Shown here: piece by piece, positions 35,601 through 47,438 of the stretch | Layout: each line of letters starts with the position of its first letter | How positions within the stretch are numbered: position 1 is the first letter of the stretch | NCBI GenBank assembly: GCA_026874595.1 | Contig: CM049307.1 | Coordinates: 79,832,643 to 79,896,642 of the forward strand | Reading direction: 5' to 3' | DNA: 64,000 nt | Origin: Sipunculus nudus | Taxonomy: Eukaryota > Annelida > Sipuncula > Golfingiida > Sipunculidae | Program-made: the position numbers and the translations under genes | Notes under the pieces: model-generated | The model's input: only the letters and a program-made list of their open reading frames with translations | Told to the model about the DNA's origin: nothing | Databases searched by the model: none

Positions 35601-36782
35601 TCTCAGTGTTATCTAGAATGAAGATTTTAGGTCCAGTCGTTATGATTTGTGCCACGTTAACAGATGACAGCATCCTTAAAGGTCTCAAAAATAGAGGAAA
35701 AAATCGTAAAAAATCAAACAATACAGGTGGCGCCACAAGTCTGCAGGAACTGATGGAACATTTCATAATCAATATGTATGCCAAAAATCATGACCATCAG
35801 TGATGTAGTTATTGAGATATTGAAGTTTTTGTATGAAACTTTGGACTACTCGTGGGGGGGGGGGGGGTACTTTGGGGCCCCATAGCTCGAAGGAAATGGT
35901 TAACAGAGACCTAATTTCTGGTTTCCAAGGATATTTTTCATGGACCTCTCAGTGTGTCAAGAATGAAGATTCTAGGTCCAGTCGTTACGATTTTTGCCAT
36001 GCTAACAGATGACAGCATCTTTAAAGGTCTCAAAAATAGAGGAAAAAATCGTAAAAAATCGAACGATACAGGTGGCGCCACCAGTCTGCAGTAAGTGATG
36101 GAACATATCATGATCAATATGTATGACAAAAATCATGACCATCAGTCAAGTATTTAATGAGATATTGAAGTTTTTGTTTGAAATTTTTTACTTTTCTGGG
36201 GGGTAGTTTGGGGCCCCATAGCTGGAAGGATATGGGTAACAGAGACCTAATTTCTGGTTTCCATGGAGACTTTTCATAGGTCTCTCAGTGTGTCGAGAAT
36301 GAAGATTCTAAATCCAGTCATTACGATTTGTGCCTTGTTAACAGATGTTCACATTTTTAAAGGTCTCAAAAATAGAGAAAAAAATTCGTAAAAAGTGGAA
36401 AAATACAGGTGGCGCCACCAGTCTTCAGGAACTGATGGAACCTCTCATGATCAATATGTATGCCAAAAATCATGACCATCAGTCAAGTAATTAATGAGAT
36501 ACTGAAGTTTTTGTATGAAATTTTGGACTTTTCTGGGGGGTACTTTGGGGCCCCATAGCTCGAAGGATATGGGTAACAGAGACCTAATTTCTGGTTTCCA
36601 AGGAGATTTTTCATGGACCTCCCATGATGTCACGTAAGAAGATTCCAGTTCTAGCGGTTACGATTTGTGCCTGGTTAACGGACAGACAGACGGACAGACA
36701 GACGGACGGACAGACAGACAGACAGACGGACAAAGAGTGATCGCTATAGCTCAGATGACTTTCAGTCAGCTGAGCTAAAAAT
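32629..36782 (+). repeat. Complex tandem array ending in hairpin elements
   Basis: Units of about 155 bp (without insert) and about 330-345 bp (with insert) repeat throughout. Shared blocks are ATTCTAGGTCCAGT, GATTTGTGCCCTGTTAACAGA, TTCTGGGGGGTACTTC, GAAGGATATGGGTAACAG and, in long units, the palindrome GGTGGCGCCACC followed by CATGATCAATAT and TTGAGATATTGAAG. Identical 469-bp blocks at 32629-33097 and 33667-34135 show recent internal duplication. Hairpin ends lie at 34235-34263, 34757-34781 and 36748-36776, the last after a GACGGACAGACA tract. Two units contain poly-G runs (35171-35186, 35854-35867). Short open frames here are by-products of repetition. Confidence 0.85.
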
Positions 36783-38530
36783 GATACGAGCTGGTTCGAC
36801 AATTACTTTAAGTTCCTAACAAGAAGAATTTAACGGAGGTGCCAACAGCATTCTAAAGTCGGTAATTCTATTGATTCACTGAAGTAACTGAAGAACAAGT
36901 CGGGCTAATCATCCGTCGCTCATCCTGCAGACCATGTATACTCAATTCTATTCCGACCTGGATGATTAAAGAACTTAGCTCAGCTTTAATCCACTTTCAT
37001 TACGTATTATAATTAAATTATTGGTAAAAGGAAATGTACAAAACCCCATGAAAATTGCACCCCACTTTTCAATATATATAGTTACGAAGAAAAATTGCTC
37101 AGGGTAAAACATTGTACCTATCCCGGTTTCGAACCAATAACAGTGGCGCACAAGCCGGCGTACCAACCGTTCGCAAAGCAAGCTTCACTAGTGAGACAGT
37201 TCGGTCCGCTTTTTATGTCAACCCGTAAAACACCCCCTCTGACAGTAGGGGAGAGCAGGCAGGTTGTCACAGGACAGTAAGAAAGTGTCTCAGGACACCA
37301 GAGGACATCAATTTGTATCTTGTAGGACCCTGAAGTTGGTAAAAGTGTTACAAGTTTAGAAATTGAACATAGTTCATTAGTCACATTGAAACTATGATTA
37401 ACAAGTATAAGTTATAATTAATTATAGAAAGCTCTCGTAAAAGTGCATACCTCCGCCATCACCTGTTCTGTATCTTGGCCCTCAAAATTTAAATGAATGC
37501 CTACTTTTCATTGTACCATCAGGTAAAAGGCATTATTCTGTGACATTGGTTTCTTGGCTTTGAACAACTTTTTTTTTTTAATTTGCACCTACGCGGGGTG
37601 CAGTTCACGCTAATCAGGAATCTGTTTGTTTTTTTTGTTTTGTTTTGGTTTTCTTTCATACATATTGACACACTATACAGGCAGGAGGGCTGTTCTTGTG
37701 TGATCCGGTAATAAAATCATTGTTTGGCGGTTGTAGCGGTTGCCGCTCTCTTTGCCTGGGCTTGATAAATTTGCGTAATAATGTTGGGAAAGAGTGCGCG
37801 ACCATCGACGTTTTACCGGATCAATGCTACAGCTGAGGGATTAGTGAGTGTATGAATAATTGTGACGTAGGTGGTATTTTAAGAGTTGGAGAAGCCGGTG
37901 AATGAGACAAGAATTCTAAAAATTACACCTAATGAAGTTTTCAGCGATTTGAGATTTTATTCATCAGGAATTGTCATTCGAATTATGTACTTTGGCGTGT
38001 TAACATGAAGTAACTTGTAACAGTTTCGACCATCGTCCGTTGGCCGGATCTGCGGGGACTGGAGAGGGGGCGTGTCAGATCGACTAATCAAGACACGCTG
38101 TTTAAAAAATCAATAACTGACATTGTAATGCTTCTAGAAAGTAAACATAGTATTATGTGCGACATGCCGGCAATTTTACCTAAAATTGGCACTCATTTGA
38201 TGTAATGAAAATGTATTTGGTTTCTGTTTACTTTCTAGTAATGCATTATTGTACGAGTATTATTTTCTTTCTTCTTGGTTTTGTGAATAACTTTTATATG
38301 TGTGTGTACTGGTCGCGTATTGGTTGTACATTTCATTATATCACCAGCATTGCTTGCTACAGTCATGTGGCTTATAGACTACGGTAACCATTACGAATGG
38401 AGACCGTAGGTGTCGGGCTTCATCAAAGAGAGCCAAAGTGAGGGAGACTCAGTTCATGATTGCTCGAGGTATTCTGTGAACGAATGCACACACATACACG
38501 CACACCCTCACACACACACACACACACACA
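36783..38530. other. No gene recognised; one tRNA-like segment
   Basis: Apart from the SINE-like piece at 37118-37195 and a CA run (38507-38530) I see no coding or repeat structure. Confidence 0.5.
37118..37195 (-). repeat. tRNA-derived SINE-like segment
   Basis: On the minus strand a perfect pol III B box, GGTTCGAAACC (37135-37125), follows a D-arm-like GGTTGGTA (37168-37161) at tRNA-like spacing. The flanks do not form a full acceptor stem, so a SINE head or tRNA pseudogene is more likely than a working tRNA. Confidence 0.45.
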
Positions 38531-39831
38531 CAGTGAAACCTGTCTAAAGCGGAAAGTCAAGTTACTCAATCATTTTGTCCTTAATAGTGAGGTGTCCTTA
38601 TTAGGCAGGTTGATCGTGGTTGATAACTAAGGGATTATAAATACAGACAACGAAAAGCTGCAAGAACGTGTTTATTGTTTATTATATCAGGTTTCATGTA
38701 CTTGTACAACATATTCATGCACACATTATGCATTCAATAGTCATATACAAACTATGATTATTTTTACTTATCTCATGTTGTATTCAATATGAGGAAAAGG
38801 GTCTATGAAATCATCCGTAAAAAAAATCATAAATTCTTCTGCAAGTTCGCGTACGCTCTTTTTCGCGGATTCACTCAGAGAAATAAGCTCGACTTTTTCA
38901 GATAGCGTAAGCGCCCCCTGAAGTATGTGTGGTGCAACCTGGGGGCATTGTTTAAACTATCCTGTTCAGGTGCCCCAATGCGATAATCTCAAAAATAATG
39001 ACCACGTTGATAATGCGAAGATTGTAATGGCTACGAGCCCGGGAACATTCTTTCTTTTACAGGTGAGTGTAGCTTTAGCATTAAATAAACTTTCTTAGAT
39101 GATGGTTGTTTGGTTTGATTTGCTTTAATGTTGATGGCACCCGAGATAAAACGAACCCCGAGGAGCTTGTGCACGGCGGCACGACACGCGTAACTACGGA
39201 GCGAGCACCTGGTTGACACTGAGCAGATCAGTTCGAGATATATTGAGCAAAACTAATTAATTTATATCAAACAGCCTGCTACAACAAAGTGGCTAGTTTA
39301 CAGTTAGATATTGCGTGGTGAAATCATGGACGCACGGGTAACGGCAGCCGTTTGATCATTTTAATGACCCCACGATTGAGCAAATAATATGCAGCTTCGC
39401 AACGTGTTAATGATCAACCGTGAAATAAAGTAACAGGATGTTTACCGCTTCATCCTTGCTGTGTTTATCCTGTGAGCACATCACACCGTGACATGAACAC
39501 CTACCTACACGCATAAAGGTAACAACTGGGGATTGCTCATTCCCCTTGTGTTCCAGTCCCGGGAACAACAGTAACAGTGGCCTTTGATGTTGTCCGGGGC
39601 GAGTGATCAATGTCCGCCGGAGATGGCGTATCGTGTCCGTATTTGTAAGGTTTACTCTCAGAATGTTAGTTTGAGTTAAAATCCGCTGTCCCTTGTCCGC
39701 AGTTGTGAGGTATCCGCCTTATAGAGGTTCCGCTTATACATAACAAATAGGAAATTTTGAAGGGACTTAACTATATTGTCCGTTATAGCCAGTAGTCCGC
39801 CTTGAGGTGTCCGTTAGACCAGTTTTCACTG
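38531..39831. mobile_element. Pogo/Tigger-like non-autonomous DNA transposon
   Basis: The left end CAGTGAAACCTGTCTAAAGC and the right end, read on the other strand as CAGTGAAAACTGGTCTAACG, form terminal inverted repeats of the CAGT..AACCTGTCTA type usual for pogo/Tigger elements. Subterminal pieces (GGTGTCCTTATTAGGCAGG; GAGGTATCCGCCTTATAGAG) match the same style. The 1.3-kb interior has no transposase frame. The right flank begins TA; the left flank is a CA repeat, so a TA target duplication is not confirmed. Confidence 0.7.
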
Positions 39832-39874
39832 TACATATATATTTACATATATAATAATATAATATATATATATG

Positions 39875-39913
<39 letters not shown>

Positions 39914-40741
39914 ATTTCTACAAATATTACCTCACTTCAGGGGTAACACTGACCATTTCTTGTTAAAATATTAAGCCAATCTTATGTGTAGAATGGGTAT
40001 TCTCATATGATTTTACGTCAGCTTGTACTAACATACATGGAACTTTCAATTTTTTACGTGAAAATGTCTTAATATCGTACGTATAACTCTAAACCGTTAT
40101 ACACTTTGAAACCAGAATAAACAAATTATTTGAGTTACCATGACAAGAAAACTTTTACTTTAAAATCAATAAAAGAATTAAAGAAAATCGTAAGTATATT
40201 TCAATTTTTTTATATGATTGATGATAATATACTGAATTTATTAAATATAAGTTTTCATTTTGGAAAGAAAAAAACTTATAAATTTTTCTGGGGGGGGGGG
40301 GGGGGGGGTTTCAAACGTTTCTATTCTTATAATATGAATATAAAAGTATTTTGCTATAAATATAAATTAGGGATTAAATATTAAGTGTGAATTCTATTTG
40401 TCACTACGAATAATTATAATTTGATATGTATTGGGGTCACAGTTTGAATGGGATTGAGTCATTGTAACGGTGCTGTGTTTTACAGAACATATCTCTTTAT
40501 AAAGTGCCCCTTGGCACTCTGTGTAGAAAGGGTTTATTGATATCTATTCTCTATAAAGAGCATATAAATCAAGCATTGGCGGATCCAGCCTCTTGGAAGG
40601 GGAGGGTCACGCCAAGGAAGACTGAAAGAAAACCAAAAAAGGGGGCCTCAGGTAATCAGGATCTGATGCCAGAAATGACATTTATACCAGTTGGAAATAG
40701 AGACTGTGCATACAGCACGGCCCGAATGGGGAAACTCTATG
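39832..40741. other. Microsatellites and unassigned DNA
   Basis: TA/TG microsatellite at 39832-39913, a 19-base poly-G run at 40290-40308, and AT-rich sequence. No exon seen. Confidence 0.6.
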
Positions 40742-41026
40742 CTAACACTGAAATCGACACGATGATTGGTATGCGTAGTGCACAAAATCGCTCCCGGCAG
40801 CGTGCGGACATGGACTACGCATACGGATTAAGGTGCATTTCCATAAATGGGTAGTCCGTATCCGTAGTCCGCAAAAATCGCTTTTCAGACTTTTTAACTG
40901 GGCCGTTTCCATTCATCCGCATGCGTAGTACGTATGCGTAGTCCGTATGCGAAGTCCGTATCCGCACGCTGCGAGGAGCGATTTTTGCGCACTACGCATA
41001 CCAATCATCGTGTCGATTTCACAGTA
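40742..41026. repeat. Fold-back (MITE-like) element
   Basis: The left arm starts GAAATCGACACGATGATTGG (40742 onward) and the right arm ends with its complement (to about 41020). The pairing continues inward through TATGCGTAGTGC and CAGCGTGCGGA. Inside, GTAGTCCGTATGC-type motifs are repeated several times on both strands. Confidence 0.8.
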
Positions 41027-41068
41027 TGGTAGGGGGATTTCCAACTTTCCACGTGACATTTTAATGAC

Positions 41069-41430
41069 ACATGTACGGACTTTTTTTCGCAATGCCTGCA
41101 GATATTGGCCTGATTTTTTGGTGTGTGGGTAGATATTGACCATTTACAGATCGAGTTCGCGTTTCGTTCCAAATGACCTACTTTTGACAGTTTTACGTCT
41201 CCTTAACTTAGAAAATTTTATAAAGAATAGAGATTTTCAAGACAAGTGCACATGTACGGACTTTTTTTCGCAATGCCTGCAGATATTGGCCTGATTTTTG
41301 GTGTGTGGGCAGATATTGACCAGTTACAGATCGAGTTCGCGTTTCGTCCCTGTTGACCGACTATTCACCGTTTTATGGCTCCTGAACATAGGAAATTTCA
41401 TGAAAAATATAAATTTCCATGAAAAACGTA
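41069..41430 (+). repeat. Two tandem ~180-bp units
   Basis: CACATGTACGGACTTTTTTT begins at 41069 and again at 41249. Each is followed by CTGCAGATATTGGCCTGATT and CAGATCGAGTTCGCGTTTCG. A third start (GTACATGTACAGCCG) appears at about 41428. Confidence 0.85.
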
Positions 41431-41446
41431 CATGTACAGCCGTTTT

Positions 41447-41520
41447 TAGCCCTCAGCTCATAGGCTGATGGGCTATTGTCGTCACCCAAGCTGTCTGTCT
41501 GTCCGTCCGTCTGTCTGCTC
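41447..41520 (-). repeat. Diverged minus-strand member of the hairpin/GGAC repeat family
   Basis: Read on the minus strand it runs GACAGACGGACGGACAGACA, then GGGTGACGACAATAGCCC, then an imperfect hairpin (CATCAGCCTATGAGCTGAGG), then GCTAAAA. This is the same order as 30230-30334 and 36670-36782. Confidence 0.6.
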
Positions 41521-41805
41521 TTACATGAACTACAATGTGGGGTGGTTTAATAGTAGAGTATTAGCTTGTGGGTTTTTTTTTTTTTTTACATTGTGGGGAT
41601 GACCCCACAATGAAATGGCTTTCTAATGGTACAAAACAACATTTCGGGGCTTTTTAGACATATCCGGAAAAATGACCCCACAACGTTTTGTCTTATGTCT
41701 GAAAGCACTTTGTCGCGAAAAGTGTCTGTGTTGGACGTACTGGCCTTACGACATCGCCATCTGCAGGGAAACTGTGGAACTACAGCCATGAATCTCGTTA
41801 CTGCG

Positions 41806-42170
41806 TGACGTCACGCCCTGACAACCACCACTCGGAACACCTCGGTCGAATCCGTCGGCCGAGATGTTCCGAGTGCGACAAACACGTATTTTTGTTTGTT
41901 TTGTTTTTTATATTTTATGTTAATAATATCAATTAAAGCAATAATTTACAAAAGAATAATGATTTTGTATGTGTAAATCCTAGGAATAAATGCTAAAACA
42001 AAAAAGTTAGAAAAATTAGCCCTGTTCCGGCGTGACGTCAGACGCTTAATTTGGAAGTTACCCCGCGTTCTCGTTCGACGGATCGAGAAGCCGGGTTCCG
42101 AGGATCTAAAGATTGATGAAATATCAACGTATCAGCCAGTTACCAGAAACGGAAGGTAATGGATTACATT
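41806..42170. promoter_or_regulatory. CpG-rich patch with two CRE sites and a strong hairpin
   Basis: Two perfect TGACGTCA sites (41806-41813, 42033-42040) flank a 47-bp hairpin (41829-41875: CACTCGGAACA facing TGTTCCGAGTG, with CTCGG facing CCGAG inside). CpG density is well above the surroundings. A donor-like GGAAG|GTAATG at about 42160 suggests a first exon. A promoter is plausible but unproven. Confidence 0.35.
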
Positions 42171-42840
42171 ATTAATATTTTTTTCTGACGGAATGAAGCC
42201 CTCTCGATCATCATTTTGTCGCGCGACGGGTGAATGCCGCTTCAGATTTATAAATTTTACTCCGTTCCACTGTCTTTCAAATCTTTCGCTATATTTCTTT
42301 CAAATTTGTTTCCTTATCAAATAAAATTTAGTTGCCACAAGATGAATTGATTTGCAATATTAGCGAACCTAAATAATTATGCTATTTATTATATTCATTC
42401 ATTAATATGGCCCAGAAAGTCTGAAACCTTTTCTGTTGTTGCACTATAATAATATATATAATGAATCGGCTGCAAGTTTAAAGTTCCCAATATCTTTATC
42501 TATTGTAATTTAGGATTTAGTTTTGTGTTCAGATTTGATTTCAATAGGTGTCTCATCTTTTTGGTTTAAAATGTTTAACAAGAAAATGTTTGCAATTTTA
42601 AGTTATTTTTCTTTTTACATTTTTATTTGATTCTAATTTTTTTAAAGAGAGAATTCCATTTACTTTTTAACTAGAAGATAATGGTTACAATTTAAGTTTT
42701 ACAGTTTGGAGCCTGTTTCAGTTTATTTTAGATAATATTTTTTTCATTTTAATTCAAACATATTAACTTGAAGATATTGATGCAATTAATTAACCTGGCT
42801 GACGTTGTTCTGTGTTTTGATTTATCAACAGGTTACCATA

Positions 42841-43053
42841 ATGGACCTCCCTGCTGCTCTGGTTTTCTTTGATGACAGTCGTGTGTTGTCTTCCACCCTG
42901 TATTATTGTCAGCTGTTAAATATTGATGTTACAGATATAGTTTTATTTCATCATTATTGTTTGGTTGCTGACCAGTTTGATGATCTTCCATTAGTTCTTG
43001 GTTTTATTACTTCACATTTTGGATTCCACCCATATGTGATGACTAATTTGTAA
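42841..43053 (+). CDS. Possible small ORF of 70 aa, unknown
   Basis: An acceptor-like TTATCAACAG precedes GTTACCATAATGG, and the ATG opens MDLPAALVFFDDSRVLSSTL. It ends in TAA at 43053. It is not low complexity but matches no family I know. It lies 0.7 kb downstream of the CpG-rich patch, which could supply a first exon. It may be chance. Confidence 0.2.
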   Translation: MDLPAALVFFDDSRVLSSTLYYCQLLNIDVTDIVLFHHYCLVADQFDDLPLVLGFITSHFGFHPYVMTNL

Positions 43054-43489
43054 AACCATAGGTAAATACTTGGTAATTTCACGGAAATTAACAAGTTTTT
43101 TTTGTGTTAAGAGTATTTCCAGAGGGTTTAATATGTAAAAAGTACCCCAGTGTGTCAGACATTTTAATGATTTGGTATATACCCAACTTGAAACAGGACT
43201 TAATTTTAATTTTCAGTTTTTAACTGAATTTAGACAAATTCTCCATTCTCAATGTCAGAGCTCATTATCAGAGCCCTATGGCTATGGAAAACATCAGCTT
43301 GGAAGCCTTCTTTGACCCAGTTAGTGTCTTGCTCTAATGTGCATTGTTGTCCCATTCAGCACACAGATAACTAGAAATGGCGCATTGAAACAGTATATGG
43401 GCTGGCCAGCTATAACACCCTGACAGATGTTTCAGCTCTCCAGGGATTACTGAAGAATCCCTTCACATCCACCACTTAACTCCCTGAGG

Positions 43490-43643
43490 CCTGTTGCAAT
43501 AACATTTTACTGGACTTAAGCCCAGTTGGGGGCCTAAGTACCATGATTACAATTGTGATGTCATAATGGTTACCATGGTGACACACAGATGCCCCTGGGC
43601 TTAAGTCACCTACATGACTTAAGTCACCTTATTGCAACACACC
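43490..43643. repeat. MITE-like element (~155 bp)
   Basis: The ends are CCTGTTGCAATAACATTTTA and, on the other strand, GTGTGTTGCAATAAGGTGAC. Both arms continue to ACTTAAGCCCAG/ACTTAAGTCA. The centre contains GGTTACCATGGTGAC. The CCTGTTGCAATAA style of end is seen in small DNA elements of several marine animals (established only as a general pattern). Confidence 0.7.
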
Positions 43644-44079
43644 CCTGGTATCTGTATCTTGTCATTTGCTAACAATTAAAAGTGCACAAGTCCTCCTTTA
43701 GCCTGGCCAAGAATACTGGTAACAATCAGAGTAGGTGCTGTGCACAGCTTTGCTAGGTGGCTGAATCTGCAGGTCATGTTTAATTCGATATCAACCTGCC
43801 CTGGGTGGATGATCATTATCATCAGGGTGGGATTATGATCTACCTTTGATGCAGATCATTACTGAATACTTGTACAAATCCCAAATAAAGTGATAGCCAG
43901 TGACCAGAGAATATGACAGCCAGTGGCCACTTGTAGTACATCATTTTGTTAAGTGTATCATAATTAATTGCTTCATATGTTAAATATTGTCAGACATAGA
44001 CCTTAAAACAGCATTATATTGACAAAATATAAAAGCACAGAATCATATTTACCAATTAATATAAGCATATTCAATTTCG

Positions 44080-44193
44080 AATCGACCTTATATTGCCTGT
44101 ATAACTCGTAAAATCCATAAAACCAGGGTTAACCTAGAAAAACCCACTGGGCTAGGCTTTATGCTTAAACCTGGGTTTTGCCCAACCTGGATG
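44080..44193 (+). repeat. Dispersed short repeat, second copy
   Basis: Partner of 1951-2074. The ends CCAGGGTTAACC and GGGTTTTGCCCAACCTGG can pair. Confidence 0.5.
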
Positions 44194-45791
44194 CAGCTGA
44201 CGGTACCTGGAGATCTCGGACCTTTTACATCTCGGCCCACACGAAGTCGGACCACTTCAGATTGGACCATTACGATCTCGGACCACTGGGCCGACAATCT
44301 CGGACCTCTTTGTATCTGGCCACTACGATCTCGGACCACCTTGTGATCGGGCAACTATTATCTCGGACCAAAGTAACATATACATGTCCTGGCCGCCTAA
44401 ACTGTATATTCACTCCGAAAACATTTGACACACACAAGCACACACTCTTACACTTAATTTTTAATAGTTTGTGTGAAACGCATGACACCATATTCTAACT
44501 CAAAGGAAAATGACAAAGTTTATTAGAATTTATTAAATATAAACAATATTAAAAGAGGTATGAAAACCGAAATATGAAATTTGTGATAAACTACGTAAAC
44601 CAAAAATGAACAAGTGAGCATGTGTGAATCAAAGAATCAGAACTGGTGTATCGCTGTTACATATCTATACTATTAAACTACTGTACTTGATAACATTAAA
44701 GAGTGAAAACAGTTGTAGTTTAGATATATACATATAAAACAAATTCAAAAGTGGGAATTGACACCAAATTAAACTCAAAGAGCTAAAAAGTTTATTAGAA
44801 TTTCGTATGTATACAATATAAAAACGTGATTCAATCTTTCTCTAATTCAATCTTTCATTCATTTTGACTATCAATCAGTCATTTTTTTTTTTCATTCAAA
44901 CTGTCAATAATTCAACCTTTCTTACTTTCATTCATTCTTTCCTTCCTTCATTCAATCTTTTATTTATTTTGTCTGTCTATCATTCAATATCTCTTTCATT
45001 AATTCATTCAATCCTTCGTTCATTAAAATTTTGTTTCATTCATTCTTTCTTTCATTCAATCATTTATTTAGTCTCATTCAAACTTTCATTCATTTTGTCT
45101 TACATTCAATCTTTCTTTCATTCAATCTGTCTATCATTCATTCTATCCTTCCTTCATTCCTTCAATCTTTCTTTCATTATTTTTTTCATTAATCTTTCTT
45201 TCATTCATTCTTTCCTTCCTTCATTCAATCTTTCATTTATTTTGTCTGCCTATCATCCATTCATTCATTTATTCATTCATTCATTCAATATTTTTTTCAT
45301 TAAATCTTTTTTTCGTTCATTCTTTCATTCATTCATTCATTCATTCATTCAATCCTTCTCTCATTCATTCTTTCGTGCATTTAATATTACATTCATTCTG
45401 TCTTTCTTTCATTCTTTATCACACACACTCGTATACTTTAATACACGATCAAATGCACAAATTAAGAATTATTTATAAATTAGTATTAAGACGATATGTA
45501 GCGAATGATTAATGATAGAGAGAATGATAAAGAGAGAGAGGCAACATGCAGTTATGCGTGGAGTAATAATGTTTTAATAATTAGCTTTAACATCCTTTGA
45601 AGACGGAACATGTCACATTTGACAACGACAACGAGTCTAATCGAAGTCTGTACGGGTTCGATATAGTGGTCCGAGATGGTACAAAATGAGGTCCGAGATC
45701 GTCGGCGGGGTGGTCCGAGATTGTACTAAGTGGTCCGACTTCGTGTGGGTCGAGATGTAAAAGGTCCATGATCTCCAGAAAGCCAGCTGAC
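44194..45791. mobile_element. 1.58-kb fold-back DNA transposon with 8-bp target duplication
   Basis: CAGCTGAC at 44194-44201 and at 45784-45791 directly flanks an element (44202-45783) whose ends pair: GGTACCTGGAGATCTCGGAC against GCTTTCTGGAGATCATGGAC. The pairing continues through CTTTTACATCTCG and CACACGAAGTCGGACCACTT. Subterminally, ATCTCGGACC recurs at least five times on the left and, as GGTCCGAGAT, at least three times on the right, like an array of transposase binding sites. Eight-base duplications suit hAT or P-type elements. The interior has no transposase; it holds an ATTC-rich repeat. Confidence 0.82.
44870..45415 (+). repeat. (ATTC)n / TTTC-rich degenerate microsatellite
   Basis: CATTCATTC, CTTTCATTC and CCTTCCTTC blocks repeat for about 550 bp. 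The open frame through it (FIHSFIHS-like) is a repeat translation, not a gene. Confidence 0.9.
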
Positions 45792-47403
45792 TTGATCAGT
45801 AGTTTATGTCACCACAAGTAAATCTCTAAATTATCAGGTGGCGTTGTGTCTTATGTCTTGCAGTGTCTTAGTTCAGGCCAATAATAAAGTTAGCTTTCAA
45901 AAGTGAATACCATATTGCAGTTGTATAAACATTGTATGTTTGTATTCAGGAGATGCCACGGAAAAAGATGCCACGGAAGAAAAGAAACCAAACACCAGTG
46001 CTTCTTTTCAGAGGTAATAAAATTAGACAGATACTGTAAATGCTGGAACTATACTAGTGCCTACGCTCCACACGCAGTGGTAAACCATTGCACGTAATAA
46101 ACTCTGGTTACACGCTGCTTTGTCTGCACATTGGCACCAGGTGGCAAGGCAGCATACCCTTGCAAGATGCAACAAACGCCAGTTCAGATAATCAATAAAC
46201 ATCATGGCTGCACTGATAACTTTTCTGTATGTTATTCTTGGCTGTTGTGGGTGTACACATAATACATGCATACAGGGCATGTAATTGGCAAAAAATTGAA
46301 CTGGTCCTTCAGTAAATGAACCGGCCTTGCCAGTTTTTAATAGGTCCTCTCAAAGCACTTTTTATTTGCCAAAGATCTACCTTATTAAAATAAATGTATA
46401 TATAAAGACAGTTTGAGTAAACAGGAAGTTTTATTAAGATGAACAATCGGGTAAATGTTGTTTAAACACAACAAAATAGTCTTGGGTGGATAAACTTTAA
46501 ACTTTCATGCTGTTACCAAGAGCTGATATTGCACTAAATTCAGAGCACATGTTAATCTATATTATCTGTGCATGGAGGTGTAGTTGACTGTGCTTTTGTT
46601 TAAGTAAAGAGTTTATTATCATTTTGAATCAATGATCCTGGGTCATACTAATCATATATTTCTCTACTTGGGTATGAAAAGGAAAGGTATATGAATTACA
46701 AAAATATTAAATACCCATTTTATTTATTATAAATGATAATACATGTAAACATGCCCAACATACAGTCTTGGCCTGTGTCACCAACGGGTTGATGTGATTG
46801 CTAGTTTTATTTGTTACCATTCTGGGGAATAGTTGCCCCATCATGATTTGCATTGACTAGTTTTATGAAACTTGTCATTATGATCAATGTAGATATGTAT
46901 AAATATCAAATATGATTTATAAATGAAAATATACATAAACCGTAAAAAGGAAATTTAAATGTTTTAATATATTTAATATAAATTTATTGTTTTTAATATA
47001 TATATTATGTTCATCAATAAAATTTAATCACATATATTAACAAGGTAAAGGATAGTGATTTTGCTTATTTTAGACATACTTTAAAAAGTATAAAAAAATA
47101 TTCGATAATAATAGAAGTTAAATCCAAGATAGAAGAAAATGATAAGGCATGTGACTGTAGTATGTGTGCATGCAGGTGTTCCTTTTTATCCAAGTGAGTA
47201 TGTATGTGAACATGTATCTGTGCATGTGTTATATATATACACGTGTTTATGTATATACATGTATATGTACATGTATACGTGTTTATGTATACACGTACAT
47301 ATACGGATGTATAGATATGGATGTACTTACATATTTGCGCATATGTGAGTATATACAGGTGTGTATATTTGATTTGAACACATTTGTTTATGTCCATATA
47401 TAT

Positions 47404-47438
<35 letters not shown>

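Noticed and set aside
32779-36782. CRISPR-like array of regularly spaced repeats
   Set aside because: Units are long (155-345 bp), diverged and lack short identical repeats with unique spacers; the DNA is eukaryotic.
44864-45478. 204-codon open frame (FIHSF-type repeats)
   Set aside because: It translates the ATTC/TTTC microsatellite inside the fold-back element and has no independent support.
45951-46013. Exon-like stretch between TTGTATTCAG and AGAG|GTAATA
   Set aside because: Only 63 bp, internally repetitive (GATGCCACGGAAAAA-type), no partner exon in phase; too weak to call.
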